A stretch of DNA of 11,541 bases, from contig JAEYZJ010000220.1 of NCBI GenBank assembly GCA_023430705.1, forward strand, positions 1-11,541. The letters run 5' to 3'. Shown here one piece after another: positions 1 to 6,224 of the stretch; position 1 is the stretch's first letter, and every line of letters starts with the position of its first letter. The DNA comes from Pseudomonadota bacterium. Lineage in GTDB: Bacteria > Pseudomonadota > Alphaproteobacteria > Rhizobiales > Devosiaceae. A program made the translations under genes and the position numbers. The notes beneath the pieces were generated by a model. The model had not been told where the DNA came from, did no database searches, and saw only the letters and a list, made by a program, of their open reading frames with translations.

Positions 1-1149
1 ATAGGGCGGCACGTTCCAGACGACGGTCTCGAGCTTGATCGGCGTGGCGACGCCGGACTCGGCGATCAGCGCCTTGGCCTTCTCGATATCGAGCGAGTAG
101 GGGTTGTAGTCGATGCCGCCGCCCAGGAACCCGTCCGGGATCATGGTCTGGTGCACCTTGATCGTGCCCTTGCCGATGGTGTCGGCGATGCCCTGGTAGT
201 CGACGCCCCACTTGATCGCCTCGACGACCTTGGGGTTGCTCAGCGCCTCGTTACGGACGTTGAGGCCGAAATAGTACATGGTGGACGAGACGCCCTCCTG
301 CACCGCGATGTCGGCATTGCCGGCGATGGCGCCGATATCGTCCGGGCCGAGCTTGTTGGCGATGTCGATGTCGCCCTTCTCGAGCGCCAGGCGCTGCGTC
401 GCCGATTCCGGCATGTGCTGCAGGAACACGCGGTCGACGCCCGGGGCGGTGCCCCAGTAGTTCTCGTTGCGGCTGAGCAGGATCGAGACCTTGGGGTCCC
501 ACCTGGTCAGCACGTACGGGCCCGAGCCCGCCGAGTTCTCGGACTTGAGCCAGGCATTGCCGTAGTCGTTGCCGCCGTCGGGCAGGGTGGCCTCGTGCTG
601 CTTGACCAGTTCGCTGTCGACGATGCCGCCGGTGAAGGACGACAGCACGTAGAGCACGAAGCTCGGCGCGTACTTCTGGTCGACTTCGAACTGCAGCGTG
701 GCGTCGTCGATCGCCTTGATCTTCTCTTCGACATTATCCCGCGTCAGCCCGAACTGGTTCAGGATGAAGGAGATGCGGCTGTCGATCAGGATGACGCGGC
801 GCAGCGAGTACTCGGCGTCGCGCGCCGTCACCGGGTTGCCCGAGGCGAACCTGGCGTTCGGGTTCATCTTGAAGGTGAAGGTCTTGCCGTCTTCCGACAC
901 CGACCAGCTCTCGGCGAGGACGCCGGTGATCTTGGTCGGATCGGCCGGATCGAAGCTCACCAGCGGCTGGTAGATCTGCTGGCTGGCCAGCACGCCGCCG
1001 ACTTCCGACACTTCGGCCGGGTCGAGCGTGATGATGTCGTCGATCGCGTCGGCGATGACGAGCGTGTTGTTCGGTGTTGCGGCAATCGCGCCGGACGCGG
1101 TCATTAACGCGCCGACGGCGACCGCCATGAGCGTCTTGAGCAAACGCAT
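1..1149 (-). CDS. ABC transporter solute-binding protein, family 5 (peptide/opine type), 3' end beyond window
   Basis: Reading from the ATG at 1149 gives 383 residues with no stop before the left edge; the family usually has 500-540, so roughly a quarter is missing. The first ~23 residues are a Sec signal peptide (MRLLKTLMAVAVGALMTASG, then AIA before the mature ATPNN). The mature protein shows SBP_bac_5 hallmarks: TLDPAEVSEVGG, IYQPLVSFDP, LAESWSVSEDGKTFTFK, then SGPYVLTRWDP and LSRNENYWG near the middle. Proteins of this family bind di- or oligopeptides, opines or related solutes in the periplasm and hand them to a DppBC-type permease; the ligand cannot be read here. An AGGGAGA ribosome site lies 5 nt before the ATG. 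It follows the GAF-like gene after 51 bp, so XRE-cupin, GAF-like protein and this binding protein probably form one operon that continues into transporter genes outside the window. Confidence 0.93.
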   Translation of the reverse strand, partial: MRLLKTLMAVAVGALMTASGAIAATPNNTLVIADAIDDIITLDPAEVSEVGGVLASQQIYQPLVSFDPADPTKITGVLAESWSVSEDGKTFTFKMNPNARFASGNPVTARDAEYSLRRVILIDSRISFILNQFGLTRDNVEEKIKAIDDATLQFEVDQKYAPSFVLYVLSSFTGGIVDSELVKQHEATLPDGGNDYGNAWLKSENSAGSGPYVLTRWDPKVSILLSRNENYWGTAPGVDRVFLQHMPESATQRLALEKGDIDIANKLGPDDIGAIAGNADIAVQEGVSSTMYYFGLNVRNEALSNPKVVEAIKWGVDYQGIADTIGKGTIKVHQTMIPDGFLGGGIDYNPYSLDIEKAKALIAESGVATPIKLETVVWNVPPY

Positions 1150-1200
1150 GACAGTCTCCCTGGTTGAGGACCCGGCGTTGCCGCCGGTTAGGCGTAGTCG

Positions 1201-1695
1201 TTATCTCTCGCTGATCCCGTTGAAGGCGAAGGTCAGCGCAGCGATGGGCAGAAGGGCTTCGATCCCGGCAAGGGCGCGAGCCGTGAAGATGCCGGCATCG
1301 CCGAGCAGCGCGACCACTCCGCGCGTCTCGCCGGCGATGACGATGGGAAAGCACGAGCAGGCGCCGTAGCCCATGGCGACGAGCCCGTCCGTCTCGGGGA
1401 GGAACGCCGCCATGCCGGCGACGCTGTCGCCGATCACCGGCTGCTGCTCGACGAGGATGCGGCGGTTCCACGGGCTGTCGTCGACCGGGTCGACGTTGCC
1501 GACGGGAAAGTTCACCGGGTCGGACGTGCCGATGCGGTGCGTCACCGAGCGGTCCGGCGCCGTGGCGATGAAGGTCGCGGTGCGCACCCCCGGAATGGCG
1601 GTGAACAGCCCCGACAGCACCGCGAACAGGGCCTCGGGTCCGCTGGCAAGGGCCGCGGCAAGTCGCTTGGCGACGGTGGGATCGATGGTCGTCAT
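1201..1695 (-). CDS. small GAF-domain-like protein coupled to the XRE-cupin regulator
   Basis: The protein has 164 residues and no transmembrane segment or signal peptide. The region from about residue 20 to 160 has the pattern of a single GAF-type sensor domain: a helix (ALFAVLSGLFTAIPG), strands (TATFIATAPD), a variable middle, then GYGACSCFPIVIAGETRGVVALLGD, the usual penultimate GAF strands, and a final helix. C113 and C115 form a CxC pair in that core. The start is the ATG at 1695, which overlaps the stop of the XRE-cupin gene (ATGA). A longer reading from 1725 would have to begin inside the regulator and has no support. The overlap suggests that the two proteins are made together and act in one sensing step, perhaps on the solute taken up by the downstream binding protein. 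No catalytic motif is visible. The GAF call comes from fold pattern and is moderately sure; the ligand is unknown. Confidence 0.75.
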   Translation of the reverse strand: MTTIDPTVAKRLAAALASGPEALFAVLSGLFTAIPGVRTATFIATAPDRSVTHRIGTSDPVNFPVGNVDPVDDSPWNRRILVEQQPVIGDSVAGMAAFLPETDGLVAMGYGACSCFPIVIAGETRGVVALLGDAGIFTARALAGIEALLPIAALTFAFNGISER

Positions 1696-2300
1696 TCCGG
1701 AAACAGTCTCATTGTGCCGACCCACAGCTCGATCGCCGTATCGCGGCCGACATTGGTGCCCTGGTGCGGCTTGCGGCTGTCGAAATGCAGCGTGTCGCCG
1801 GCCCTGAGCTCGTACTTGACCCCGTCCACCTCGTAGAGCATCTCGCCCGCGACGAGATAGACGAACTCCTCGCCCTCGTGCCGCATCACCTCGGAGGCGT
1901 GCCCCGGCGGGACGTGCGAGATGCAGGCATTGAGCTGCGCCTCGGGAAAGCCGCGCTCGAGGAACTCGTAGTAGCGCGAGGTGCCGCCGACCTTGTAGGT
2001 CTGCCGCTGGCCCGAGTGGGTGACGACACTGTGCCGGTGCGCGGGCGAGCCCGAGACGAACTGGTCGACCGTCGTCTCGAGCGCCTTGGCGAGGTTGTAG
2101 AGCGAGGCCAGCGACGGCGTGGAGATGCCGCGCTCGATCTGGCTGATGAAGCCGATCGTCAGGTTGGCCTCCTCGGCCACCTGCTGCTGCGTCTTGCCCA
2201 GTGCCTTGCGCCGGTCCTTGAGCCGCGATCCCAGCGTCGGGTCGATCAGGGCCGCTGCCTCAGCCCCCTCGGAACGCTTCTCGAACTTAAGTACTGGCAC
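1692..2300 (-). CDS. XRE-family transcriptional regulator with C-terminal cupin sensor domain
   Basis: The 202-residue protein has the classical two-domain layout. Residues 24-80 are a helix-turn-helix of the XRE type (LGSRLKDRRKALGKTQQQVA, then FISQIERGISTPSLASLYNLAKAL). Residues 120-198 are a cupin_2 domain (PPGHASEVMRHEGEEFVYLVAGEM, then AGDTLHFDSRKPHQG). H141, E145 and H179 are in metal-site positions; the first position of the usual HxH pair is R. XRE-cupin proteins (PuuR-like) usually repress genes for uptake and breakdown of the small molecule sensed by the cupin. Translation starts at GTG 2300, because the nearby ATG at 2304 is out of frame and hits a stop after five codons; GGGGGC upstream serves as ribosome site. 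The gene leads a minus-strand operon with the GAF-like protein and the family 5 binding protein, and an inverted repeat lies 13-34 nt upstream, which suggests autoregulation. Confidence 0.93.
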   Translation of the reverse strand: MPVLKFEKRSEGAEAAALIDPTLGSRLKDRRKALGKTQQQVAEEANLTIGFISQIERGISTPSLASLYNLAKALETTVDQFVSGSPAHRHSVVTHSGQRQTYKVGGTSRYYEFLERGFPEAQLNACISHVPPGHASEVMRHEGEEFVYLVAGEMLYEVDGVKYELRAGDTLHFDSRKPHQGTNVGRDTAIELWVGTMRLFPE

Positions 2301-2312
2301 GCATGCCCCCGT

Positions 2313-2334
2313 TAATTTTAGTCACACTAAATTA
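2313..2334. promoter_or_regulatory. putative operator of the XRE-cupin regulator
   Basis: TTTAGT-CAC-ACTAAA (2317-2331) is a perfect 6-bp inverted repeat around a 3-nt centre. The arms extend to about 9 bp (TAATT outward against AATTA) if one unpaired base is allowed. It is an AT-rich island in very GC-rich DNA. It sits just before the GTG start of the XRE-cupin gene, where a self-repressing regulator would bind. The match to a specific family consensus was not tested. Confidence 0.55.
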
Positions 2335-2351
2335 GCGGGCCGCGGAGTCAA
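2324..2351 (-). promoter_or_regulatory. possible promoter of the XRE-cupin operon
   Basis: On the minus strand TTGACT (2351-2346) is followed after 16 bp by TAGTGT (2329-2324). The -35 is good and the -10 is weak. The -10 and predicted start region fall inside the inverted repeat at 2313-2334, which would place the operator where binding blocks transcription. An alternative -10, TAAAAT (2320-2315), lacks a -35 at the right distance. Confidence 0.35.
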
Positions 2352-2380
2352 CGGTCTCCATTGCCGCGGCAGGGCCCGAT

Positions 2381-2404
2381 CCTCCCCCTGCGAAGCGGGG
2401 GAGG
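2381..2404. terminator. GC-rich hairpin after the epimerase-like gene; possible intergenic palindromic repeat
   Basis: CCTCCCCC(T)GC pairs with GCGGGGGAGG around a GAA loop, giving a 10-bp stem with one bulged T. It lies 41 nt beyond the stop of the epimerase-like gene, read on the minus strand, and upstream of the XRE-cupin promoter. It could end transcription, although no T-run follows. C-run/G-run palindromes of this look are frequent in intergenic DNA of many alphaproteobacteria, so it may be one copy of a dispersed repeat. The rest of 2335-2444 shows only G-rich low-complexity sequence. Confidence 0.4.
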
Positions 2405-2444
2405 GGGAGCAGTGCAGCTGGTGGAGGGGGAAGAGGGCCTCGGT

Positions 2445-3413
2445 TCAGCCCTGCGCCAGTTCCCACGCAATGGTGCGCCGCAGGGCCTGCTCCTCCGGCA
2501 CGATCTCGCGATAGCCCAGCTCCTCGCGGATGCGCCGGGAGTCGAGGGTGAGCGGATAGCTGAGGTCGCTGGCTTCCGCCCGGTCGGCGAGCACGCCATC
2601 GGCCTCGGGCTCGACCAGCACGATCTCGCTGTCGACGCCCATCAGCGTCAGGATGGTACGGGCCCAGTCGGCCTGCGTGCGCACGAAGGGTTGCGCCACG
2701 TTGTAGATGCGGCCCGCCGCCTCCTCCATGGTGGCGGCCAGCGCCAGCGCCTCGGCCACGTCGTCGATATAGGCATAGGAGTTGAGCCAGGCCGCGCCGC
2801 GCTTGTCGAGCCGGAACGGCTCCCCGGCCTTCGCGCCCTTGATCGCCCAGGCGAAGCGGCGCTGCTTGTCGCCCGGCCCGAAGATCATCGGCAGCCGCAT
2901 CACGGTGGCCTGCGGCGCGCCATGCGCCAGGGCGTATTCCTCGATCGGGATCTTGTCGTAGTCCTCGAACAGGTCGTTCTCGACCCCCTTGGGCCGGCGC
3001 TCGTTGCCCCGGTATGGGTAGCGCAGCCCGCGCAGCGGCGAGTCCTCGGTCGCGGGCTCGGGCCGCACCGCCGGGCTCTCCTTGCGCAGCAGGCCGCCAT
3101 AGTTCGAGTAGACGTCGGTGGAGCTGACGAGCACGTAGCGCGCCCCGGCCTGGCCCGTCGCCTCGATCACCGGCTGGCTGTTCCTCAGGCTCAGCGCGAA
3201 GATGTCGATCACGGCATCGACCTCATGGGCCTTGAGCAGCTCGGCGATGCGGTCACCGTCCATCCGGTCCGCCTTCTCGAACCTCACCCCGTCGGCAAGC
3301 TCCACCGGGCTCTGGCCGCGGGCGATGACGAGCACGTCCCTGCCGGTGTCGCGCAGGCGCCTGGCGGTGGCCGTGCCGAGGAACCCCGTGCCCGAAACGA
3401 TCGCGATGGTCAT
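2445..3413 (-). CDS. NAD-dependent epimerase/dehydratase-like protein (extended or atypical SDR) lacking YxxxK
   Basis: The 322-residue protein has a Rossmann fold at its N-terminus, with the glycine motif GTGFLG at residues 8-13. It continues with the order typical of sugar epimerases: VSSTDVYS (96-103), RLPMIFGPGD (173-182), AYIDDVAEAL (214-223) and a C-terminal region with LDSRRIREELGY. These features suggest an NAD(P)-binding protein acting on a nucleotide sugar or free sugar. The catalytic Tyr-x-x-x-Lys is absent: K142 (RRPKGVEN) stands where the lysine is expected, but E138 occupies the tyrosine position, and no other Y is followed by K four residues on. It may therefore be an atypical SDR of the CSP41-like kind with a different activity. 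The ATG at 3413 has AAAGGAG about 8 nt before it. It follows the ROK gene on the same strand after 89 bp, suggesting a shared role in the sugar locus. The substrate is not predictable. Confidence 0.9.
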   Translation of the reverse strand: MTIAIVSGTGFLGTATARRLRDTGRDVLVIARGQSPVELADGVRFEKADRMDGDRIAELLKAHEVDAVIDIFALSLRNSQPVIEATGQAGARYVLVSSTDVYSNYGGLLRKESPAVRPEPATEDSPLRGLRYPYRGNERRPKGVENDLFEDYDKIPIEEYALAHGAPQATVMRLPMIFGPGDKQRRFAWAIKGAKAGEPFRLDKRGAAWLNSYAYIDDVAEALALAATMEEAAGRIYNVAQPFVRTQADWARTILTLMGVDSEIVLVEPEADGVLADRAEASDLSYPLTLDSRRIREELGYREIVPEEQALRRTIAWELAQG

Positions 3414-3476
3414 TGCGCCGACTCCTTTTCATGAAAGGCGGCGACACTGGGGGAGGGCGGCGTCACGTTCAACCCC

Positions 3477-3494
3477 GTCCCGCCAGCGGGGGAC
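3477..3494. other. weak hairpin between the ROK and epimerase-like genes
   Basis: GTCCC-GC and GC-GGGAC can pair across a CA loop with two extra G residues on one side. It is 9 nt after the ROK stop codon read on the minus strand. No T-run follows, so it is a weak candidate for an end or a processing site, and read-through into the epimerase-like gene is likely. The remainder of the 89-bp gap holds only the ribosome site of the next gene. Confidence 0.2.
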
Positions 3495-3502
3495 AATCCG
3501 CC

Positions 3503-4750
3503 TCAGTGCGGCAGGTTCAGCGGCTCGCCATGGCTGCGCAGCACCATGCCCACCGCCCCCATGCAGGCGCCGTTGTCGGCAAAGGCGCTCGGCCTCAGCT
3601 GGGTGCGCGCATAGTCGGGCATGTCGCGGCCCTTGACGAGGCTGTAGCGGTTGAAGCTCTCGGTCAGCGGATCGAGCAGGAGCGAGCCCGCCATGGCGAG
3701 CCGCCCGCTGACCACGACGAGCGCCGGATTGAACACCGAGCCGATGAGCCCGAGCCCGCGGCCTCCGGCCTCCCCGGCGCGCCGGATCAGTTGCGCGCAG
3801 GTCGCGTCGCCGGCGAGCGCCAGCTGCACCACGTCCGCGATCCTGAGCGAGCGGCCGGCATGCTGCTCGGCCTCGGTCAGGGCCTCGCGAAAGCTCGCAT
3901 AGACCTCGAGGCAGCCCCGGTTGCCGCAGCGGCAGAGCGGCCCGTTCGGATCGACCACCACATGCCCGAACTCGCCCGCGCCGCCGGCGATGCCGCGCAG
4001 CACCCGGCCGCCCGACACGATCGCCCCGCCGACCCCGAGGTCGAGCGTATAGACGATGAAGTCCTCGAAGCCCTGCGCCGCGCCCCACGTCATCTCGGCG
4101 ATGGCCGAGCAGTTGCTCTCGTTGTCGGCAAAGATCGGGGCGTCGAACATCGGCCCGAACACCTCGTAGAGGTCGACCCCGGCCCAGCTGGGAATGCCGC
4201 CGCGCATCACCTGCCCGGTGATCGGGCTGACCGGCCCGCCGACCGCGATCCCCACCCCCAGCAGCCCGTCGGGCGACCGCCACTGCTCGGCATAGGCGGC
4301 TGCGATGAGCTCGCGCACCACCTCGGCGCCCTTCTGCGGCGTATAGTCGGGCTCGACCAGCGCCGTCTTGTCGGACAGCACCCGGTGCGACACGTCGGCG
4401 ACGATGACCTGGATCTCCGATTGCCCGATCAGGATCCCGATGCAGGTGCCCGCTTCCGGGTTGAGCGTCAGCGTCGTCGCCGGACGTCCCACGCTGCCCG
4501 CCGGCTCGCTTCCGGTCTCGACCACCATGTTGGAGCGCCTGAGCTCGGAGAGGGCCGTCGACACGGTCGACTTGGCCAGTCCGGTCAGTCGCGCGAGCTG
4601 CGCCGCGCTCATGCTGCCGCGCTCGCTGAGCGTGCGCACGATCCGGCTCGTGGGGGTCTCCACCGAGCGGTCGGCAAGCAGCGATTTGAGCTCGATCTTG
4701 TTCAGGAACCGCTCCCCCAATCGCGTTGACAACCCAAATAAGTTCACCAT
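3503..4750 (-). CDS. ROK-family transcriptional regulator (sugar-responsive repressor)
   Basis: With the ATG at 4750 the protein has 415 residues, normal for ROK regulators. Residues 35-85 form a winged helix-turn-helix (SRIVRTLSERGSMSAAQLAR, then TGLAKSTVSTALSELRRSNMV) followed by the SVGRPATTL wing. The rest is a ROK/actin-like sugar-sensing domain: GIAVGGPVSP, ADNESNC (209-213), LDLGVGGAIV, GAGEFGHVVVDP and a zinc motif with H263, C273, C275 and C280 (CRCGNRGCLE). The motif corresponding to the kinase NDAN reads NESN, with E in place of the catalytic Asp, fitting a sensor rather than a kinase. The start is uncertain: neither this ATG nor the GTG at 4786 has a clear ribosome site, and the reading overlaps the divergent promoter. 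A later start (for instance after GGGGGAG near 4717) is possible. By position it should repress the divergent sugar importer and probably itself, with a sugar as inducer. Confidence 0.9.
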   Translation of the reverse strand: MVNLFGLSTRLGERFLNKIELKSLLADRSVETPTSRIVRTLSERGSMSAAQLARLTGLAKSTVSTALSELRRSNMVVETGSEPAGSVGRPATTLTLNPEAGTCIGILIGQSEIQVIVADVSHRVLSDKTALVEPDYTPQKGAEVVRELIAAAYAEQWRSPDGLLGVGIAVGGPVSPITGQVMRGGIPSWAGVDLYEVFGPMFDAPIFADNESNCSAIAEMTWGAAQGFEDFIVYTLDLGVGGAIVSGGRVLRGIAGGAGEFGHVVVDPNGPLCRCGNRGCLEVYASFREALTEAEQHAGRSLRIADVVQLALAGDATCAQLIRRAGEAGGRGLGLIGSVFNPALVVVSGRLAMAGSLLLDPLTESFNRYSLVKGRDMPDYARTQLRPSAFADNGACMGAVGMVLRSHGEPLNLPH

Positions 4751-4755
4751 AGAAC
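4726..4755 (+). promoter_or_regulatory. promoter of the sugar ABC importer operon
   Basis: A perfect TTGACA (4726-4731) is followed after 18 bp by TAGAAC (4750-4755), a fair -10. Transcription would start near 4762 and give a leader of about 110 nt before the binding-protein ATG. The spacer and -10 lie within the inverted repeat at 4738-4759. The promoter also lies inside the 5' end of the ROK reading frame on the other strand. Confidence 0.5.
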
Positions 4756-4759
4756 TAAT
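4738..4759. promoter_or_regulatory. putative ROK operator
   Basis: ATAAGTTC (4738-4745) and GAACTAAT (4752-4759) form an inverted repeat of 8-bp arms with one mismatch around the 6-nt centre ACCATA. TTAGTT-type half-sites are known for ROK/XylR-like repressors. The site covers the spacer and -10 of the TTGACA promoter, a standard arrangement for repression, and sits at the 5' end of the ROK gene, so it could also serve autoregulation. Confidence 0.5.
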
Positions 4760-4805
4760 GCGGCGGTGCGCATGGAGGATGAGCACCGCTCAAGGGAAAG
4801 CGCAA

Positions 4806-4874
4806 GTGGCCACAGGGGCCGACCGCAAGAGTCGGATGGGCCGCTGGCGCTTCAAGGGAGAGAGACAATTATGA
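4806..4874 (+). CDS. candidate 22-residue leader ORF overlapping the binding-protein start
   Basis: A GTG at 4806 opens a 22-codon frame ending in TGA at 4872-4874. This stop overlaps the ATG of the binding-protein gene (ATGA). AAGGGA at 4792-4797 lies 8 nt before the GTG, a good ribosome-site distance, and is part of an 8-bp direct repeat (TCAAGGGA at 4790-4797 and 4852-4859) whose second copy is the ribosome site of the next gene. The peptide would be strongly basic, with two Trp-free thirds and one RWRF stretch, and contains no recognisable domain. It lies in the predicted untranslated leader. It may be chance; conservation of the frame would decide. Confidence 0.25.
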   Translation: MATGADRKSRMGRWRFKGERQL

Positions 4875-6145
4875 CCTTCACGACCAGGGTCGCGGCTGCC
4901 GCGACCACGATGCTTGCTGCCGCGCTGCTTTCGAGCACGGCGATGGCCGCCCCCAAGGTGCTGATGCTGCACCAGTGGGCTTCCGGCAACGACGCGGCCT
5001 CGATTGCCAAGCTCGGCGAGATGTTCACCGCTGCCGGGGGCGCCTGGGAGCAGACCGCCATCGCCGGTCACACCGCCAACACCCTCGCCAAGCTGCGCGC
5101 CGACGTCGTGGCCGGCAACGCCCCGGCCGCGGTGCAGCTGAAGGGCCCGGAAATCGCCGAGTGGAACGCCACCGGCGGCACCGCCGACATGGATGAGCTC
5201 GCCACCGCCGAGGGCTGGGACGCCGTCGTCGCACCCGAGCTGCTGCCGGTGATGAAGCCGGAGGGCAAGTGGGTTGCCGCTCCGATGAACATCCACCGCA
5301 TCAACTGGATCTGGGGCAACAAGGCCGCCATGGAAGGCGTCGGCGTCACCGAGCTTCCCAAGACGTGGGCCGAGTTCAACGACGCCTGCGAGAAGGCCAT
5401 CGCCGGCGGCAAGATCTGCCTCGCGCACCTCTCCGCCGACTGGACCGACGCCACCACGTTCGAGACCATCGTCTACGGCCAGGACCTCGACCTCTACAAG
5501 AAGGCCTTCGTCGAGGGCGACGTCGACGCGCTGCGCTCCGAGGGGATGATCAAGGCGTTCGACCAGATGCGCCTCATGGTCTCCAAGTACATGGACCCGG
5601 CGATCGCCGGCCGCGACTACGACACCGCCTCCAACCTGATGGTCAACGGCGAAGCGCTGTTCTTCATCATGGGCGACTGGGAACTGGGCACCATCAAGTC
5701 GGTGGGCCATGAGCCCGGCGGCGACATCCTGTGCGGCCAGTCCCCGACCGACTGGGGCAAGCCGGGCTTCATCCTGAACTCGGACTCGGTGGTGTTCTTC
5801 AAGCAGAACAACCCGGACTACCAGGAAGGCCAGAAGCTGCTCGCCAGCCTGATCCTGTCCCCTGACTTCCAGAAGACCTTCAACATCGCCAAGGGCTCGA
5901 TTCCGGCCCGCCTCGACGTCGACCTGTCGGACGGCTTCAACATCTGCCAGCAGCAGAGCCAGGAGGCGCTCAAGGCCTCCATCGCCGACGGCTCGCTGGT
6001 CCGCTCCATGGCGCACAACATGACCGTGCTCCAGAAGTATCGCGGCGCCATGATGGACACGATCACCGAGTTCGTGAACACGCCCGAGATGACCTCCGAG
6101 GAAGCGGCCAACACCATGGCTGACGCCGTCGAAGCACAGATGTAG
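4871..6145 (+). CDS. sugar ABC transporter solute-binding protein (CUT1, GtsA-like)
   Basis: The 424-residue protein is a family 1 periplasmic binding protein. Residues 1-26 are a Sec signal peptide (positive start, Ala/Leu core, STAMA before APKV). The mature part starts with VLMLHQWASGND and carries motifs that I associate with the glucose/mannose binding protein GtsA and relatives: VQLKGPEIAEW (88-98), PMNIHRINWIW (138-148), MDPAIAGRDY, FIMGDWELG, KGSIPAR (341-347) and SMAHNM (379-384). C288 and C359 may form a disulfide. The ligand is most likely a hexose or pentose, but the exact sugar cannot be read. ATG 4871 is chosen because it gives a clean signal peptide and has an AGGGAGAGAGA ribosome site; readings from 4766 or 4772 would add a charged extension. 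It opens the importer operon behind the ROK-controlled promoter. A terminator-like hairpin follows the stop, as is common after binding-protein genes that need high expression. Confidence 0.93.
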   Translation: MTFTTRVAAAATTMLAAALLSSTAMAAPKVLMLHQWASGNDAASIAKLGEMFTAAGGAWEQTAIAGHTANTLAKLRADVVAGNAPAAVQLKGPEIAEWNATGGTADMDELATAEGWDAVVAPELLPVMKPEGKWVAAPMNIHRINWIWGNKAAMEGVGVTELPKTWAEFNDACEKAIAGGKICLAHLSADWTDATTFETIVYGQDLDLYKKAFVEGDVDALRSEGMIKAFDQMRLMVSKYMDPAIAGRDYDTASNLMVNGEALFFIMGDWELGTIKSVGHEPGGDILCGQSPTDWGKPGFILNSDSVVFFKQNNPDYQEGQKLLASLILSPDFQKTFNIAKGSIPARLDVDLSDGFNICQQQSQEALKASIADGSLVRSMAHNMTVLQKYRGAMMDTITEFVNTPEMTSEEAANTMADAVEAQM

Positions 6146-6163
6146 GCTTCCTTCCGAAGCAAT

Positions 6164-6203
6164 CGGCCGCGGTGCCTGTCTGCCGCGGCCGGTTCCTTTT
6201 TCT
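6164..6203 (+). terminator. hairpin with T-run between binding-protein and permease genes (partial terminator or RNA stabiliser)
   Basis: CGGCCGCGG (6164-6172) and CCGCGGCCG (6183-6191) form a perfect 9-bp stem with a 10-nt loop, followed by GTTCCTTTTTCT. This has the form of an intrinsic terminator. As the permease and ATPase genes follow on the same strand without a clear promoter, it probably ends only part of the transcripts or protects the upstream mRNA end, raising binding protein over membrane components. A smaller hairpin, GCTTC-CTTCC-GAAGC (6146-6160), lies just before it. Confidence 0.6.
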
Positions 6204-6224
6204 ACTTGTGCGGAGGGGGAGCCC

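Noticed and set aside
151..1107. 318-codon plus-strand frame opposite the family 5 binding protein
   Set aside because: Shadow; the minus-strand reading has a signal peptide and SBP_bac_5 motifs.
2361..3434. 357-codon plus-strand frame opposite the epimerase-like gene
   Set aside because: Shadow of a gene with a clear Rossmann fold and ribosome site.
3413..4729. 438-codon plus-strand frame opposite the ROK gene
   Set aside because: Arg/His/Ala-rich low-information translation; the ROK frame carries the helix-turn-helix and zinc motif.
4751..4786. Upstream GTG start (4786) for the ROK protein
   Set aside because: It has no ribosome site and would add 12 residues across the operator and promoter; later starts are more plausible.
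4766..4870. N-terminal extension of the sugar-binding protein from 4766 or 4772
   Set aside because: It would place 33-35 charged residues before a normal signal peptide; ATG 4871 has its own ribosome site.
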